Shown piece after piece: positions 21,571-31,959 of a DNA stretch of 64,000 bases. Numbering within the stretch: position 1 is the stretch's first letter; every line of letters starts with the position of its first letter. Both the position numbers and the translations under genes were made by a program. The DNA is from Larix kaempferi (Eukaryota > Streptophyta > Pinopsida > Pinales > Pinaceae), in assembly GCA_027924585.1 (NCBI GenBank), contig BSBM01001668.1, forward strand, positions 422,501 through 486,500. The letters run 5' to 3'. The notes under the pieces were generated by a model that saw nothing but the letters and a program-made list of their open reading frames with translations, ran no database searches and had not been told where the DNA came from.

Positions 21571-21932
21571 TTAATATTATGATTTTGATATTAATTTACC
21601 AATATATATTTAATGAATAAATAATAATAATAATAATGCAATGTGAATTATAATAATATTATTAACATTTTACATGTAAATAAATTTTCAATTAAATCAC
21701 ATTATATTAAATTGATGAGAAAAATACTAAATATAAAAAGTCAACATAAATTAAAAAAATAGCTCTTAAAAATGTTTTTTATTATTTAATTTTATTTGCA
21801 AGTTCAAGACAAATAAATGCTAAAGGACAATAAATTTTTGGGAATTTGCAATGAATCTTAGTCACATCAATGTAGAGTTATTTTATTAATTTTATTTCTA
21901 GTGAATTTTGAAAAGTAACTCAACCATGGGTA

Positions 21933-22077
21933 TGTTGGTAGTACAGTTGCCATTACACCAAATCCCGCAGGTGATTGGTAAACTCACCACTGCCAGATTT
22001 CAAGGATCCACGAGAGGCGATTAGTCCCTTGTCACGATACACTGGGAAGCGCTGACTACTTGCAATTTCGTGCAACA
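21933..22077 (-). repeat. TRIM LTR, left copy
   Basis: 145 bp, TGTTGGTAGTA ... GTGCAACA; the purine tract adjoins at 22,078. Confidence 0.93.
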
Positions 22078-22125
22078 ATCTCCCCCTCAGTGCGAGCCGA
22101 GTGTGTATCGAACTCGTGACATATT

Positions 22126-22137
22126 GCTCTGATACCA
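22126..22137 (-). other. TRIM primer-binding site
   Basis: The minus strand reads TGGTATCAGAGC, the complement of the 3' end of plant initiator tRNA-Met, two bases from the right LTR. Confidence 0.9.
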
Positions 22138-22139
22138 AT

Positions 22140-22284
22140 TGTTGGTAGTATGACTGCCATTACACCAAAACCCACAGGTGATTGGTAAACTCACCACCAC
22201 CAGATTTCAAGGATCCATGAGAAGCGATTAGTCCCTTGTCACAATACTCTGGGGAGCGTTGACTACTTGCAATTTTGTGCAACA
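22140..22284 (-). repeat. TRIM LTR, right copy
   Basis: 145 bp, TGTTGGTAGTA ... GTGCAACA; the primer-binding site adjoins (two-base spacer) on its left. Confidence 0.93.
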
Positions 22285-22477
22285 GGGTATTTATACTGTG
22301 CATAAAAAATAGTGTAGGAGGTGACTTGTCATATATACCTACCCCATAAAACCCCTAATGCATAATATTTTAATATATCTCATATTATTTTAGTACATCT
22401 CTTAGGAGGCCATTTTTTGACCTCAAAATCTCTCTAATTTAATCCTTCATTGGTCTTGAAAGCAATTTTTCACACAT

Positions 22478-23294
22478 CTGAGGGCTCGATTGGAATCTGA
22501 TGGTATCCCAACTTGAGGTCAAGCTTTGTAAATAATTTAGCACCTTTCAACCAGTCGATGAGCTCGTCTATCCACAACAGAGGCTAGCGATTCTTTATCG
22601 AAATTTTTTTGAGAGATTGGTAGTCGATGCACATGCGCCAAGTCCCATCTTTATTCAAAACTAGGATGACTGGACTTCCACAAGGAGAGGAGCTGGGGTG
22701 GATATGGCCTTTGTTGATCAACTCTTGGATCTGTCTCTATATCTTGTCATTTTTGAGAATGGATCTTATGTAAACAGATGCGTTAGGAAAAGAAGAACTA
22801 GGAACAAGTTCAATAGAGTGTTTTACCTAACAATGTTGAGGTACTCCGTCTGGAGCTTGAAAGAGGTTCGGACACTCATCGAGAATATGATCGACTTGTT
22901 GCTTCTGTCGAGAGCTACCTTGGTCGGTTAGTTGACTCGTCATTGCAGTATTCTTAGAATGTTGCGGCTTGATCATGATTAATGCGAACTTTTGAGCATG
23001 ATCGATGAACTTCTTTGCCTATTTGGTAGATATTAGTGCAATTGTTGGTGTATGTTAACGCTCTCGTATGCTGAACCATCAACTTTGGATTCTGATAATC
23101 ACCTTCTGAGTTTGTGACTGATAAATCCCATGTCTATCCTAGAGGTAAGGTTTCCCAAATAGGGTGTCGACTATGGACAGTGGTGCCACATCGTAGAGTA
23201 CTTCATATTCAAAAGGATTTATGAAGTAGGCGAGCTTACATTGTCGAGTGATCTGTAGTTCTTGACCATCCTTCATCAAAGCAATGCTGTAAGG
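22478..23294 (-). pseudogene. Outer gypsy reverse transcriptase, N-terminal part
   Basis: The minus-strand frame includes SPCGSPVILVLNKDGTWRMC, IDYQSLKKISIKNR, then DELIDWLKGAKLFTKLDLK and LGYHQIPIEP. These are the early RT motifs of Ty3-gypsy (VLKKDGSWRMCVDYR, LDLRSGYHQI-like); the first catalytic Asp lies in TKLDLK. The preceding 300 bases hold the protease-RT linker. The frame continues beyond 22,478 (KIAFKTNEGL) to the insert boundary at 22,438. A stop follows SIKNR. Confidence 0.85.
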
Positions 23295-23552
23295 CTAAGG
23301 ATGCAGAGTGGTAACAAGACCTAGTTTCTTCACAAGATCTTCAAAAATGAAGTTATTCTGGCTACCGTTATCCACAATCAGATGTAATGGGCTGCTCTGG
23401 ACCCATATCCATGTATGGAATAGGTGCTCTTGTTCCTCCTCGTCGACAATAGTCAAGGCTGCTGGAGTGGTCGATCTCAAAAGGGTCATTGCGTCTGGAT
23501 CATATTCTTCCACCGTCTTGTCGAATGTGTCGGAGGTCGATAATTTTTCCAA
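23295..23552 (-). pseudogene. Outer gypsy aspartic protease
   Basis: An 85-codon frame contains SSPLHLIVDNGSQNNFIFED LVKKLGL. LIVDNGSQNNFI corresponds to the retropepsin active site LIDSGSTHNFI, with the usual D-S-G now D-N-G. Such proteases process gag-pol. It is continuous with the end of gag upstream. Confidence 0.8.
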
Positions 23553-24560
23553 AAATGTCTTCTGAGCTTTGAATTTAGACGTATCATGCCAAGATGAGCG
23601 GTGGTTATCACACCATTTTCCAGTAGGCGGTTGTTTGCTACATTATGTTTTGTGAAAAGGATTCTTGCCATGATCTAGCTTGGGTGTGTCGGCTGAGAAT
23701 ATTTTGACTTGTCGAAGTTGGCTGGTGCCTTCTTGTCGGGAGTTCGCCCTGATGTTAGCGTTGTCGTGAAATGTGCTTTCCCTTTTTGCTTGGTTTCTAG
23801 TGTGTTGGCGTAGTGGAATGCATCCGTAAGTGTATTGACATTCAAAACTTCCATCTTCTACTGAATGTACTGGGACAATCTGCTAACGTACTTCAAAATA
23901 AGCAATTTCTCTTCTTCTTGGACACCAAGTCTAGCCATGAGTAGATAAAACTCGCCGGTGTAACTCTGTACTGATTGGTCTTTCCATTGACTTAGCTGCT
24001 GCCACTTCTTATACTGCTACTCGAGGGTACAATTCTTTCCAGATGTGCTCGAGGAATTTATCCCATGTGTCAATGGGGTGTTCTCTTTTCTCCATATTTG
24101 TCTAGAGGTTCTCCCACCAACAGTGCACAAATTTTGACATATTTAAGGATGCAAAGGTGATCTTTTCAACTTCTGAGAGTTGATTCACAGAGTAATAGGA
24201 TTAAAATTGTTGTACCCAATTCCTGATGGATTTAGCGTCAATCTGACCTTCAATATTTGGTATGTCGAGATTCATTTGCACTTTGAAGGGGCTGATTGTA
24301 TCGGAGTGAGTTCGAATCGAAGAACTTCCGGATGTCAAGGAAAATCGCGTGAGAATCTCATTGAACTATGCAGACATTTCAGTCCCTTGTCGATTCAGAG
24401 CTTGGTCAATATGCTATGTTGTCTCGTTGGCTACATGTCTATCGTCCATTTCTTCGGTCATTTCTGGAGGTAGTGTCTAGTTGGATTGTTGAGATTGCGA
24501 TCGAGTTTTAACTCGCATAAGAGAGGTAACTTCGAGAGAAGTGTATATGCAGAACTCAAG
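23553..24560 (-). pseudogene. Outer gypsy gag
   Basis: Minus-strand translation shows a gag capsid core (RNWVQQF, SVNQLSEVEKITFASLNMSK FVHCWWENL, then a TWDKFLEHIWKELYP segment) with several stops. The C-terminal region (LDHGKNPFHKT, KQPPTGKWCDNHR) may be a decayed zinc-knuckle region: C, C and H ligands are hinted at, but spacing is not intact. The first ~50 bases after the primer-binding site are non-coding leader. Confidence 0.7.
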
Positions 24561-24593
24561 CAAAAACAAAGCTGATGTGCTCCAATTGAATCT

Positions 24594-24605
24594 GTTCTGA
24601 TACCA
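24594..24605 (-). other. Outer gypsy primer-binding site
   Basis: The minus strand reads TGGTATCAGAAC next to the right LTR, complementary to initiator tRNA-Met with one change near its inner end. Confidence 0.88.
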
Positions 24606-24606
24606 A

Positions 24607-25175
24607 TGATCCAGGTCGTGTCTAGGAAGCACAAGGGGGACAACAGTGCGACTGAATGAGTCGGATTTGTTATGGCTAAAGCAATAAGAAGCAGAGTAAG
24701 CAAAGCATGATTATACTACACAGATAAACAAAAATATGCACATACAATATGCAGGAATGCGAACCGTTCTTCTATTATTGAAAAGATAACTTGTTGTATG
24801 TTATAATATTATACATGCTTATATAAAGAGTGCTAAGAAGCTTGGGTGCCTTCCCGTTACGTTTAGTTACAAAGAAGAAGTTATGACGGTTCAATAGTTT
24901 AACCATTATAGTCAACTGGAAGACAAAGAGATAGTCTGTCGAAGTTCGACAGTTACTGGTCGCATGTCGACGCTGCTTGTTGATGTCACAAAACTGTGAG
25001 GTTGCTGAACATGTCAAAGATGCGGAGTGCGTCACAATGTGTCAAAGTTGAGACTCGTCCAAGTTGTGTCAAAATTGAAACTTGTCGAAGTTGCTGAGTT
25101 TGTCGAAGTCATGTCGAGTCAAAACTTGTCGAAGTTGTATCGACATCGATGACTTGCCAACTGCGATGCGGATCA
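24607..25175 (-). repeat. LTR of outer gypsy (5' LTR in element sense)
   Basis: Matches 6,685-7,237; starts TGATCC and ends GGATCA. The right TSD copy CGAAG follows at 25,176-25,180. Confidence 0.93.
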
Positions 25176-25818
25176 CGAAGCTCACTACACATTTCCCTTC
25201 TCTTGATGGAACTTCGCATCAGTACCCCCCTTTTTACTTCGTGACTTTATTTACTATGTGTACTTTGCAACACATCTTCAAATTTGTGAACTTCATATAA
25301 TACCAAAATTGTTTTTTGCAAACTCTGCTCTATGTTTAAGAGAGTCTCCCTTCATTTAAGAGAGAAATGTCAACCAACCCTTCTTGCAGTCTAGAACTAT
25401 TATGGGTGGGCGCACGAAGATGCTCCTGAAATTCATTGCAATAGGGCTGCGCTAACAGAGAAAAAAAATAACGCGACTGCACCTAAGGAGACGTGCACGT
25501 GCCTCTAGGTTCGGTACCGAACTGAGGCGGGTGCACGTTGATGGCGCATGCGCGTTGCTGATGCGTATGTGCAAAGGATACGTGCACGCGCCCCTGTTAA
25601 AAATATAAAAAACAAAACAGTGCATAATTTCCCCTTTTTTCATTTGGCCGGCCAAGCGCGTCCTCCTCCTCCACGTAGGTGTCCATTCAACTAGAAACGG
25701 AGGCCAAATCCACTCTAAAACCATCGAAAAACACCCACAAAATCGTTACCACTTCAAGTTTTTTTCAATTTTTGAAAACAATGAACCAATTTTCAACTGC
25801 AGATTACAACTGAGATAA
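25176..25818. other. Flank of outer gypsy and 5' region of next gene
   Basis: The first ~270 bases show nothing recognisable. From about 25,450 the DNA is GC-richer with several GTGCACG and GCGCATGCGC-type palindromic words. It leads into the first ATG of the following gene at 25,819 and may be its promoter or 5' UTR. Confidence 0.4.
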
Positions 25819-28735
25819 TGAGTGAACAAGATGTTAACCCCGAGTCCGGTGGAACACAAGAAAACCCAAACCTTGGACCCAATGCTGAACAAAACCAAAA
25901 CCCACAACCAAATTTTGAACAAGATGACCTTAACCACTATGTAAATGAAATGTGAGTGCACACTCGCGAACTTAGAAACTCATGTGAACCATCTCGATTG
26001 TCTCTTTCCATGTCAATTGAGAACTCAATTAACTCCCTCATACATGCACACCAGCAATTGACAGACATGACTCAATCTAGAGCTAGGATGTGGGGGTACT
26101 ACTCCACGGGCATCTCCAAGGAAGCAATAAAAGATTTGAACATTACAAAAGCCCAATTATATAGTATGTTCACCGAGCCGAAAACAGGCAAACCACCGAA
26201 CATTACAAAGCCACGTGTCTGCATGGATTGGTGTCATTACCAACCGTGGAGGGACAATTGGATGCAGAGGTGGTTCATGGTGCACGATAAACCTCCTTGC
26301 AATAATAGGGAGGTTCCAAAGTACTTCCTTCACCAACTGTGGGTTGATTTTTGCCTCGGTTTACATGTCAACTATTTTGACATAACCGAGTTCCAAGGTG
26401 TTGGGCGTGGCTCTGCCCAAGATCGACCTGTTGCCAGGAGGAACCCACTTAGAGGGCCACCAGCTCCGAGGTGCAACCCCAACCCCTCTCCCAAGCCACC
26501 TCAGTTGCCCCATAATCTTGATCAGATCAAGGTCGAAATGAGGAATGTTGCACGTGGTCTCCTCAGATACACCTCCTTTGTAGTAGCGACTATAGTGGAG
26601 AGGTATTCGCTGATTATATAGTATGTTCACCGAGCCGAAAATAGGAAAACCATCGAAAATTACAAAGCCACGTGTCCGCATGGATTGGTGTCATTACCAA
26701 CCGTGGAGGGACAATTGGATGCAGAGGTGGTTCATGGTGTATGATAAACCTCCTTTCAATAATAGGGAGGTTCGACAGTACTTCCTTCGCCAACTGTGGG
26801 TTGAGTTTTGCCTCGGTTTACATGTCAACTATTTTGACATAACCGAGTTCCAAGGTATTGGTCGTGGCTCTGCCCAATATCGACCTGTTTCCAGGAGGAA
26901 ACCACTTAGAGGGCCACCAGCTCCGAGGCGCAACCCCAACCCCTCTCCCAAGCCACCTCAATTGCCCCATAATCTTGATCAGATCGAGGTGGCAATGAGG
27001 AATGTTGCATGTGGTCTCCTCAGACACACCTCCTTTGTAGCAGCGACTACAGTGGAGAGGTTGGGTGACCTTGATAGAGATCTAGGTGCAGGGCCTTCAC
27101 GACAGGGCCAGGATAGACCCATGACCGATGGTAGCCATGCTGGGCATTCAAGTTCGACAAGGACAATGCCACATCTTTGTCCCCATTGCGGGCACACTTG
27201 CCCTGGCCTGATCGAGGGTTGTTATATGGATCAAGATAGCAATGTTTTTAATGTGTTTTCAATCATCACTTGATAACTTGTAAAGTATTTTTAAAGTATT
27301 TTTGTTTGACTTAAAGTATTATTTCAATGTACAGTTATTCAGAGTTGAGACACCAACATGGGAGAATGTAGGATCTCCCAACCTGGATGCAGCAATGGCA
27401 GCTGCAACTGAAATTGTGGCACCCCACACGGAGGTATTTTCAGTACCTGGCACAATACTGTTATTACTTATGTCATTTATATTACTCAAGTATTTATATT
27501 TATAGCATACATGTTGATAGTTCGTACAATGTTTTTGAATATCTTGATTGCCTAAATAATGACTTGTTTAACATGTCCATAACATGCATGCATTTTGGTG
27601 TCCACATGTGTTCCCTGAATACGGTGATCAACCACCCTCGCCAGGGATTGGCAGATCACCACATACATAGGTACAATGTGTAGTTATAAGCACACTTTTA
27701 ATTTGAATTGTTGCGACTTACTATGGTTTAATTTATTGTTTGTTTACTAAATTGTGATATTACAAATGTATATGTAGGTGACACCAACAACTGTGGCTCC
27801 CCATTTTATTCCTATGTATCCACCCTCTCCCAGGATTCCCCCCCTCACTTCCATCTAGACTCCTCCCTACGCCCACCCCCTCCCTTCCATCCAGCCTCCC
27901 CTCTCCATCCATACTCCCCCTTCCTTCCATCCATCCCCCCCACTCAACCACGCCCCTTTGTCCATACATCCTCCCTAATTTATCAACGGCCCCCTATCTA
28001 TCCATCCTCCCCCTTTCATCCATGCCCCCCCTTCCTTCCAGCTTCCCCTCTTCGTCCACAACCTCCCTTCCATCCATCCTCCTCCCTCTATGCTAGACTT
28101 CCCTCCCATGCACAATCCCTCAACATCCCCCCTAGCCTTTTTGGTTCAATACCCTCTATCGTACAATAGGCAGGGGTTAATCATCCACGACGTCCTCCTC
28201 CACCCCATACCACCATTTCTTCTCCCACTATATCATCCCCACTTCCCACCACTATTGTGGCATCTACCCTTCTAGTATCCTCATCTGTATCTCCAGTGGT
28301 TACACCTACAGTGGTTGCCACTACATTTGCGCCCCCCCCCCCATCATTGCATCGGAGGTGTTTGTTAGGACATTTGCGCCACCTGCTAGCCCAGAAGCCC
28401 AGTCATGTCCATCGTCGAAGGTGTACATGGTGAGAATCAATCTAATTTATGAAAATATTTTGATGCATTAACACAAATTAATTTAACCAATTATTACTTT
28501 TCAATGAAATGATTGTTGTAAATGTTGTAGGCTGGAATTGCGGAGAGGCTCTGCAGATCCAGGACAACTATCCAATGTTTCCCACTGACATCAGAGGTGA
28601 TTTATTTAAGATTCGAATTCTACATTTGTTTTATAAATAGGGTAAATGTTGCAAATGCTTGAAAATGACGGTATCTTATATCATTTGTTCCAGAGCCCAT
28701 GGCCACAACAGATCCCATGCTTAGCTAAAGCACGG
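25819..28735 (+). pseudogene. Unrecognised multi-exon gene, broken
   Basis: A frame starts MSEQDVNPESGGTQENPNLG at 25,819, reads through a TGA at 25,951 and runs to 26,621. It includes an R/W-rich core (PRVCMDWCHYQPWRDNWMQR), HVNYFDITEFQG and a proline-rich basic tract. A tandem duplication then repeats the core in a new frame (26,623-27,273), which ends with a Cys/His cluster (PHLCPHCGHTCPGLIEGC) resembling a small zinc-binding motif. Downstream pieces bounded by GT/AG-like sites include VETPTWENVGSPNLDAAMAA, HAFWCPHVFPEYGDQPPSPG and a CT-rich, proline-coding stretch (27,790-28,275), so I infer at least four exons. The family is unknown to me. It could be an accessory gene of a DNA transposon or a decayed host gene. 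Confidence 0.45.
26153..27073 (+). repeat. 458-bp tandem duplication inside exon 1
   Basis: The unit starting TTATATAGTATGTTCACCGAG at about 26,156 recurs at about 26,614 and ends with ...GTGGAGAGGT in both copies. The copies are very similar. Because 458 is not a multiple of three, the duplication shifts the frame of the host gene. Confidence 0.9.
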
Positions 28736-28910
28736 GAGCCCCATTTTTAACCAATTCAAAGATATATGGGTACATTTCTCTTTGTAAATATGATTTTTGG
28801 TTTAGATGTCTTTAAACATTAGTGCCCATGTACCTGTACTTCACTTTCGCTGCTTGATTTGGGTTTTCTTTAAGTGTTTGGTTTGGAAAAATCTTTAAAT
28901 TTTAACTATT
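28736..28910. other. Spacer, no gene seen
   Basis: AT-rich DNA between the broken gene and the CCCGAAA repeat; nothing recognised. Confidence 0.4.
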
Positions 28911-29380
28911 TTGACATTTCTCTTGGAAAACCCGAAACCCGACATTTGGCAAACCCAAAACCCGACATTTGGAGAACCTGAAACCCGAAACCCGAAACCC
29001 GAAAGTTTTGGGTGTGGGAAATTGTTGTTTTCATTTTGGGATTTTCGTCATCCCGAAACCCGAAAGTTGCGGGTGCAGGGTTTCATTTTTTGAAGTTTGT
29101 TTTACATAAACACGAAACTTGAAACCCGACGATGTCGCATTCCGGGATCCGAGATTTTTGTTTGTGAGTTTTAATAAACCCGAAACCCGTAACCCGACAC
29201 TGTCGCATTTCGGGATTCAGAAATTCATCTTTAATATTGCGTTAAATTGCATTCCGAAACCCGCAACCCGCAATTTTCGGGTTGCGGATTTCAGAAACTT
29301 GGCTTTTATTTGGTCTTTTTTTTTAAACTCGAAACCTGAAACCTGCCAGTTTCAGTTTTCAGCTTTCGGGAGTGGTAAAT
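28911..29380. repeat. Degenerate CCCGAAA (telomere-like variant) repeat
   Basis: Within ~470 bases the words AACCCGAAACCCG, CCCGACATTTGG, CCCGAAAGTT and their reverse (TTTCGGGTT) recur many times. The best run is four CCCGAAA units near 28,977-29,002. One base separates the unit from the plant telomere unit CCCTAAA. Units are interspersed, not perfectly tandem, and both orientations occur in the right half (CGCAACCCGCAATTTTCGGG near 29,262). Open frames here are by-products of the repeat. Confidence 0.75.
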
Positions 29381-29662
29381 AAAAAACTTTTATTATGTTT
29401 TTGAACTCGATCCTGCTCTTCGCATCGGTCAATCTCAATTGTCCATTTCTCTTAATCCTACGGTCGTGATTTAATTTGGGTAAATTGATAAATATAGGTT
29501 TTTATTTACTTTTCTTTGTCATTTTTACTAGTTGAATTACTCTGCTGAGTTGATTTTACAGTGGATTTCTCACCTTCAGTTGATTGCCAGTTTTTAGTTA
29601 TCACAGGTAGGATTGCCGTCATTCCATTTTTTTCGGTTGGTTTTTTTGGCTGTCTATGATTA
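29381..29662. other. 5' region of the broken long ORF
   Basis: T-rich DNA without coding features, directly upstream of the next frame; probably 5' untranslated or leader sequence. Confidence 0.4.
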
Positions 29663-31136
29663 TTGTTTTTTATTTTTTTTGTTTTCTTTATTTCGTCAGA
29701 AATTATGAAGTTTGCCACTATGTCACGAAGTACCCGGTCCAGGGTCGTTCCCAGAGAAACCTTAACCAAAGACCCCAACTTTGGTATCTTCTCTGATACC
29801 AACGAAAAGGTCACCGAGACTTATCAAATGGATTGGTCTCGAATTTAAGCTATTTTCGACAACGATGAGCTCTCGCAGGTAGAATTTGATAGGCCTGCTT
29901 ATGAGAATATTAGGGCTTCTTAGATTCATGCTATTGCTGCACGACCCGCTATATTACTCTATATAGATGTAGTGAAGTGGATAATAGAGAATGCTAGTGT
30001 TAAAGACCGGTCTTTCAATGATGCTTTGGGGAATCAATTGATTCATTTCTGCCCTGAGGTTTTTACCCAATAATTTGCTATCAGGCCGCATGAGCAAACC
30101 CTATCCCCTGACTTCATCCAATCCTCCAAGTCCCGTTACAATTTTTCCGAAATGATGAAGTCTTGGATGATAAAACCTAATGCTTTCGTGCTTAAGCCTA
30201 ATAATTTATACCCAATTGCCTGGTTCAAGGAACCCTACTCTTTGCTAGCGGCTATGTTGTGTTGACTGTTCGGACTCCCTAATTATTCGTTGTCCAAACC
30301 TGAATGGGCACCTATATCACATCATGTCTTGACTACCGGTCAATCCTTCCCATGGGCTTCCATCTTGTCCTCAGAACTAAAAAATGCTATCGAAGATTAT
30401 CAGAAGTCTCCAGCTTTCAGAAAACCACATTTCTTCTTATCTGCCTATGTAATTGATGTTTTCTGCTCAGAATTTCAATACCCCAACTTGAACTGGAATT
30501 GGACTCTAGCAGACCCACCTGTGCATATCTATCATTCAATCTTATGGGAAGAAAACTTTATCCCTTTACTATATGATATATGTGATCAGTTCTTGGGCAC
30601 TGTTTACTTCAAGATTTTCAAGCAAGAAGCACCAGCATTTTCAAATGATGCCAAGACACTCATCAATACTATCAGTGATTGGTATGTGTGTGAGTATTTC
30701 TCATATATCAGGGTCTGGGGTAGTAATACTATTCATCTGTTATGCAGAATTGTCCCTGGCATATTGGTTTTGCAGGAAGTTTCATTTCAAACTGTGACTA
30801 ATGGTATGTATAAAAAACTCACAGGTCCTAGAAAGAAAGGGTGGCCTAAATTCCCTTTGAACCTTGGGTCATTGGTCATCCCAACCTCCAATTGGGCAGC
30901 CACCCTTGGTGACCAATTGGTTGATTTCAAATTGGGATGTGCTAATAAAAGAAAGCATGACCCCAAGAAGTTATTGGATGCACATTTAAAGAAAACCCAT
31001 GTAAAAATAAACTATGTGCATGAGAACATCCCAGATGACTCTATCTATGATGGAGTCAACTCATTTTCTGAAGTTCTTGTTAGAGCAAAAGACCTAGAAG
31101 AGAAGCATAACATTCTACACTATCAGAAGGAATTAA
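29663..31136 (+). pseudogene. Long ORF of unknown function, N-terminal part
   Basis: Frame 2 is coding-like from MKFATMSRSTRSRVVPRETL (29,705) to the copia insertion at 31,136. In-frame stops lie near 29,846, 29,921, 30,071 and 30,263; the last stretch (MSKPEWAPISHHVLTTGQSF onward) is open for over 280 codons. Recurrent aromatic segments (PPVHIYHSILWEENFIPLLY, DWYVCEYFSYIRVWG, KKGWPKFPLNLGSL) suggest a globular domain. The frame resumes after the copia element. It resembles what I remember of additional ORFs of gymnosperm LTR elements, but no gag, pol or LTR was found around it. The final residues of the nominal ORF (MLDFEH) are encoded by the copia LTR. Confidence 0.55.
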
Positions 31137-31728
31137 TGTTAGATTTTGAGCATTAATTCACAATACTCTAGGATCTTTACTGAGAAAATAACATGTACAG
31201 TATATCAATGCATAACAATCATATCAAGCATGTCAAGCATCACAAGAATCAAAAGCATGAGAGACAAGAGACACAGAGTTTCAGTGGGGAAAACCCTAAG
31301 GTGAAAAACCCCACAACTTCCTTAGAGATAGAGAGAGCAATGTCTCAACCAAAGTACAACCAAAATACATTGAGATTGTCTCCTAGTAGTAGATGATCCT
31401 ACTCCTCACTAGTGCGCCACTTTCTAAGTGAGAGAAGTATGAGTTTTTGAGTGATCCAAGTAGAGATCTCCCGATCTCTATTTATACTTAACTTGTTTTC
31501 CCAGTTACACTATGGGGCCGACTTGTCTAGCTAGGTACATCCACAATATAATATATATTTCAGGGCCGACCCCACACATGGTGGTCTAATAACCCATCGG
31601 CAATTACACACACTTGAAACACTTGTCAATACACATGATGACACTTCCTTATAGAGGAATAACACATCTCTTATAAGGGTACAATAAATATATATGAAAT
31701 ATATTCCGAAGTTACATATACATCAACA
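31137..31728 (-). repeat. LTR of copia 1 (3' LTR)
   Basis: Ends TGTTAGATTTTGAGC and TACATCAACA; matches 37,733-38,337, which has a 13-base insertion (ACATAGATGAAAT) near its end. Confidence 0.95.
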
Positions 31729-31959
31729 CTCCCTCTTAACTAGGAAGGTATTTCTCAACACAGTTCTGCTAGACAAGTCTTCTTCTCGGGATCATCGTCA
31801 TCATCGTCATTGCTACTGCTATATCAACTAATCTCTGACTCTACTCATCATAAGAAGTTCTACAGAGCCAGTCCTTTTTCATACTGGATGCAGGCCCACC
31901 ACCTGCAGGTCTTCGTCATCACTAGCCAAACTGTGGAATCCTCAGGATTTATTACGTGC

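Larger units (their letters stand above)
21933..22284 (-). mobile_element. TRIM-like miniature LTR retrotransposon, complete
   Basis: Two 145-bp direct repeats (21,933-22,077 and 22,140-22,284), both TGTTG...CAACA, flank only 62 internal bases. On the minus strand these bases start with TGGTATCAGAGC (initiator tRNA-Met primer-binding site, 22,137-22,126) and end with a purine tract CTGAGGGGGAGAT (22,090-22,078). A perfect GGGTA duplication flanks the unit (21,928-21,932; 22,285-22,289). These are the complete cis-signals of a terminal-repeat retrotransposon in miniature, with no coding capacity. By eye the repeats differ at 15 of 145 positions, 13 of them transitions. It sits inside the AT-rich insert and so is the innermost layer. 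Confidence 0.93.
20911..22438. mobile_element. AT-rich insert with terminal inverted repeats
   Basis: This 1.5-kb block splits the outer RT frame between AFKTNEGL (right flank) and the NNAPVTF segment (left flank). Its ends are inverted repeats: ATTAGAGAAATTTTGAGGT at 20,911 and, on the opposite strand, ATTAGAGAGATTTTGAGGT at 22,438; similarity continues about 15 bases further with a gap. The interior has no coding frame. It holds CA microsatellites, repeated TTCACATTTTTT...AATAAT segments and a nested TRIM. It fits a non-autonomous DNA transposon, but I could not define a target-site duplication, so the superfamily is open. Confidence 0.7.
6685..25175 (-). mobile_element. Outer Ty3-gypsy LTR retrotransposon with nested insertions
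   Basis: The two LTRs (6,685-7,237 and 24,607-25,175) both begin TGATCC; the right one ends GGATCA and the left CGATCA. A perfect 5-bp duplication CGAAG flanks the whole unit (6,680-6,684 and 25,176-25,180). The element reads on the minus strand. A primer-binding site complementary to initiator tRNA-Met lies just inside the right LTR, and a purine tract (AAGTAAGGAGGTC) just inside the left. Order on the minus strand is gag, protease, RT, RNase H, integrase, as in Ty3-gypsy. It is interrupted by another gypsy element (8,390-19,631) in integrase and by a 1.5-kb insert (20,911-22,438) in RT. Without these the element is about 5.7 kb. Many stops make it inactive. Confidence 0.93.

Noticed and set aside
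26361-27197. Minus-strand frames of 106 and 69 codons with the shared phrase GQLRWLGRGVGVAPRSWWPS
   Set aside because: They mirror the duplicated plus-strand exon, which has the protein-like reading; the repetition reflects the 458-bp duplication.
28977-29002. Interstitial telomere
   Set aside because: The unit is CCCGAAA, not CCCTAAA, the runs are at most about four units long, and orientation switches; this does not fit a genuine telomeric array.
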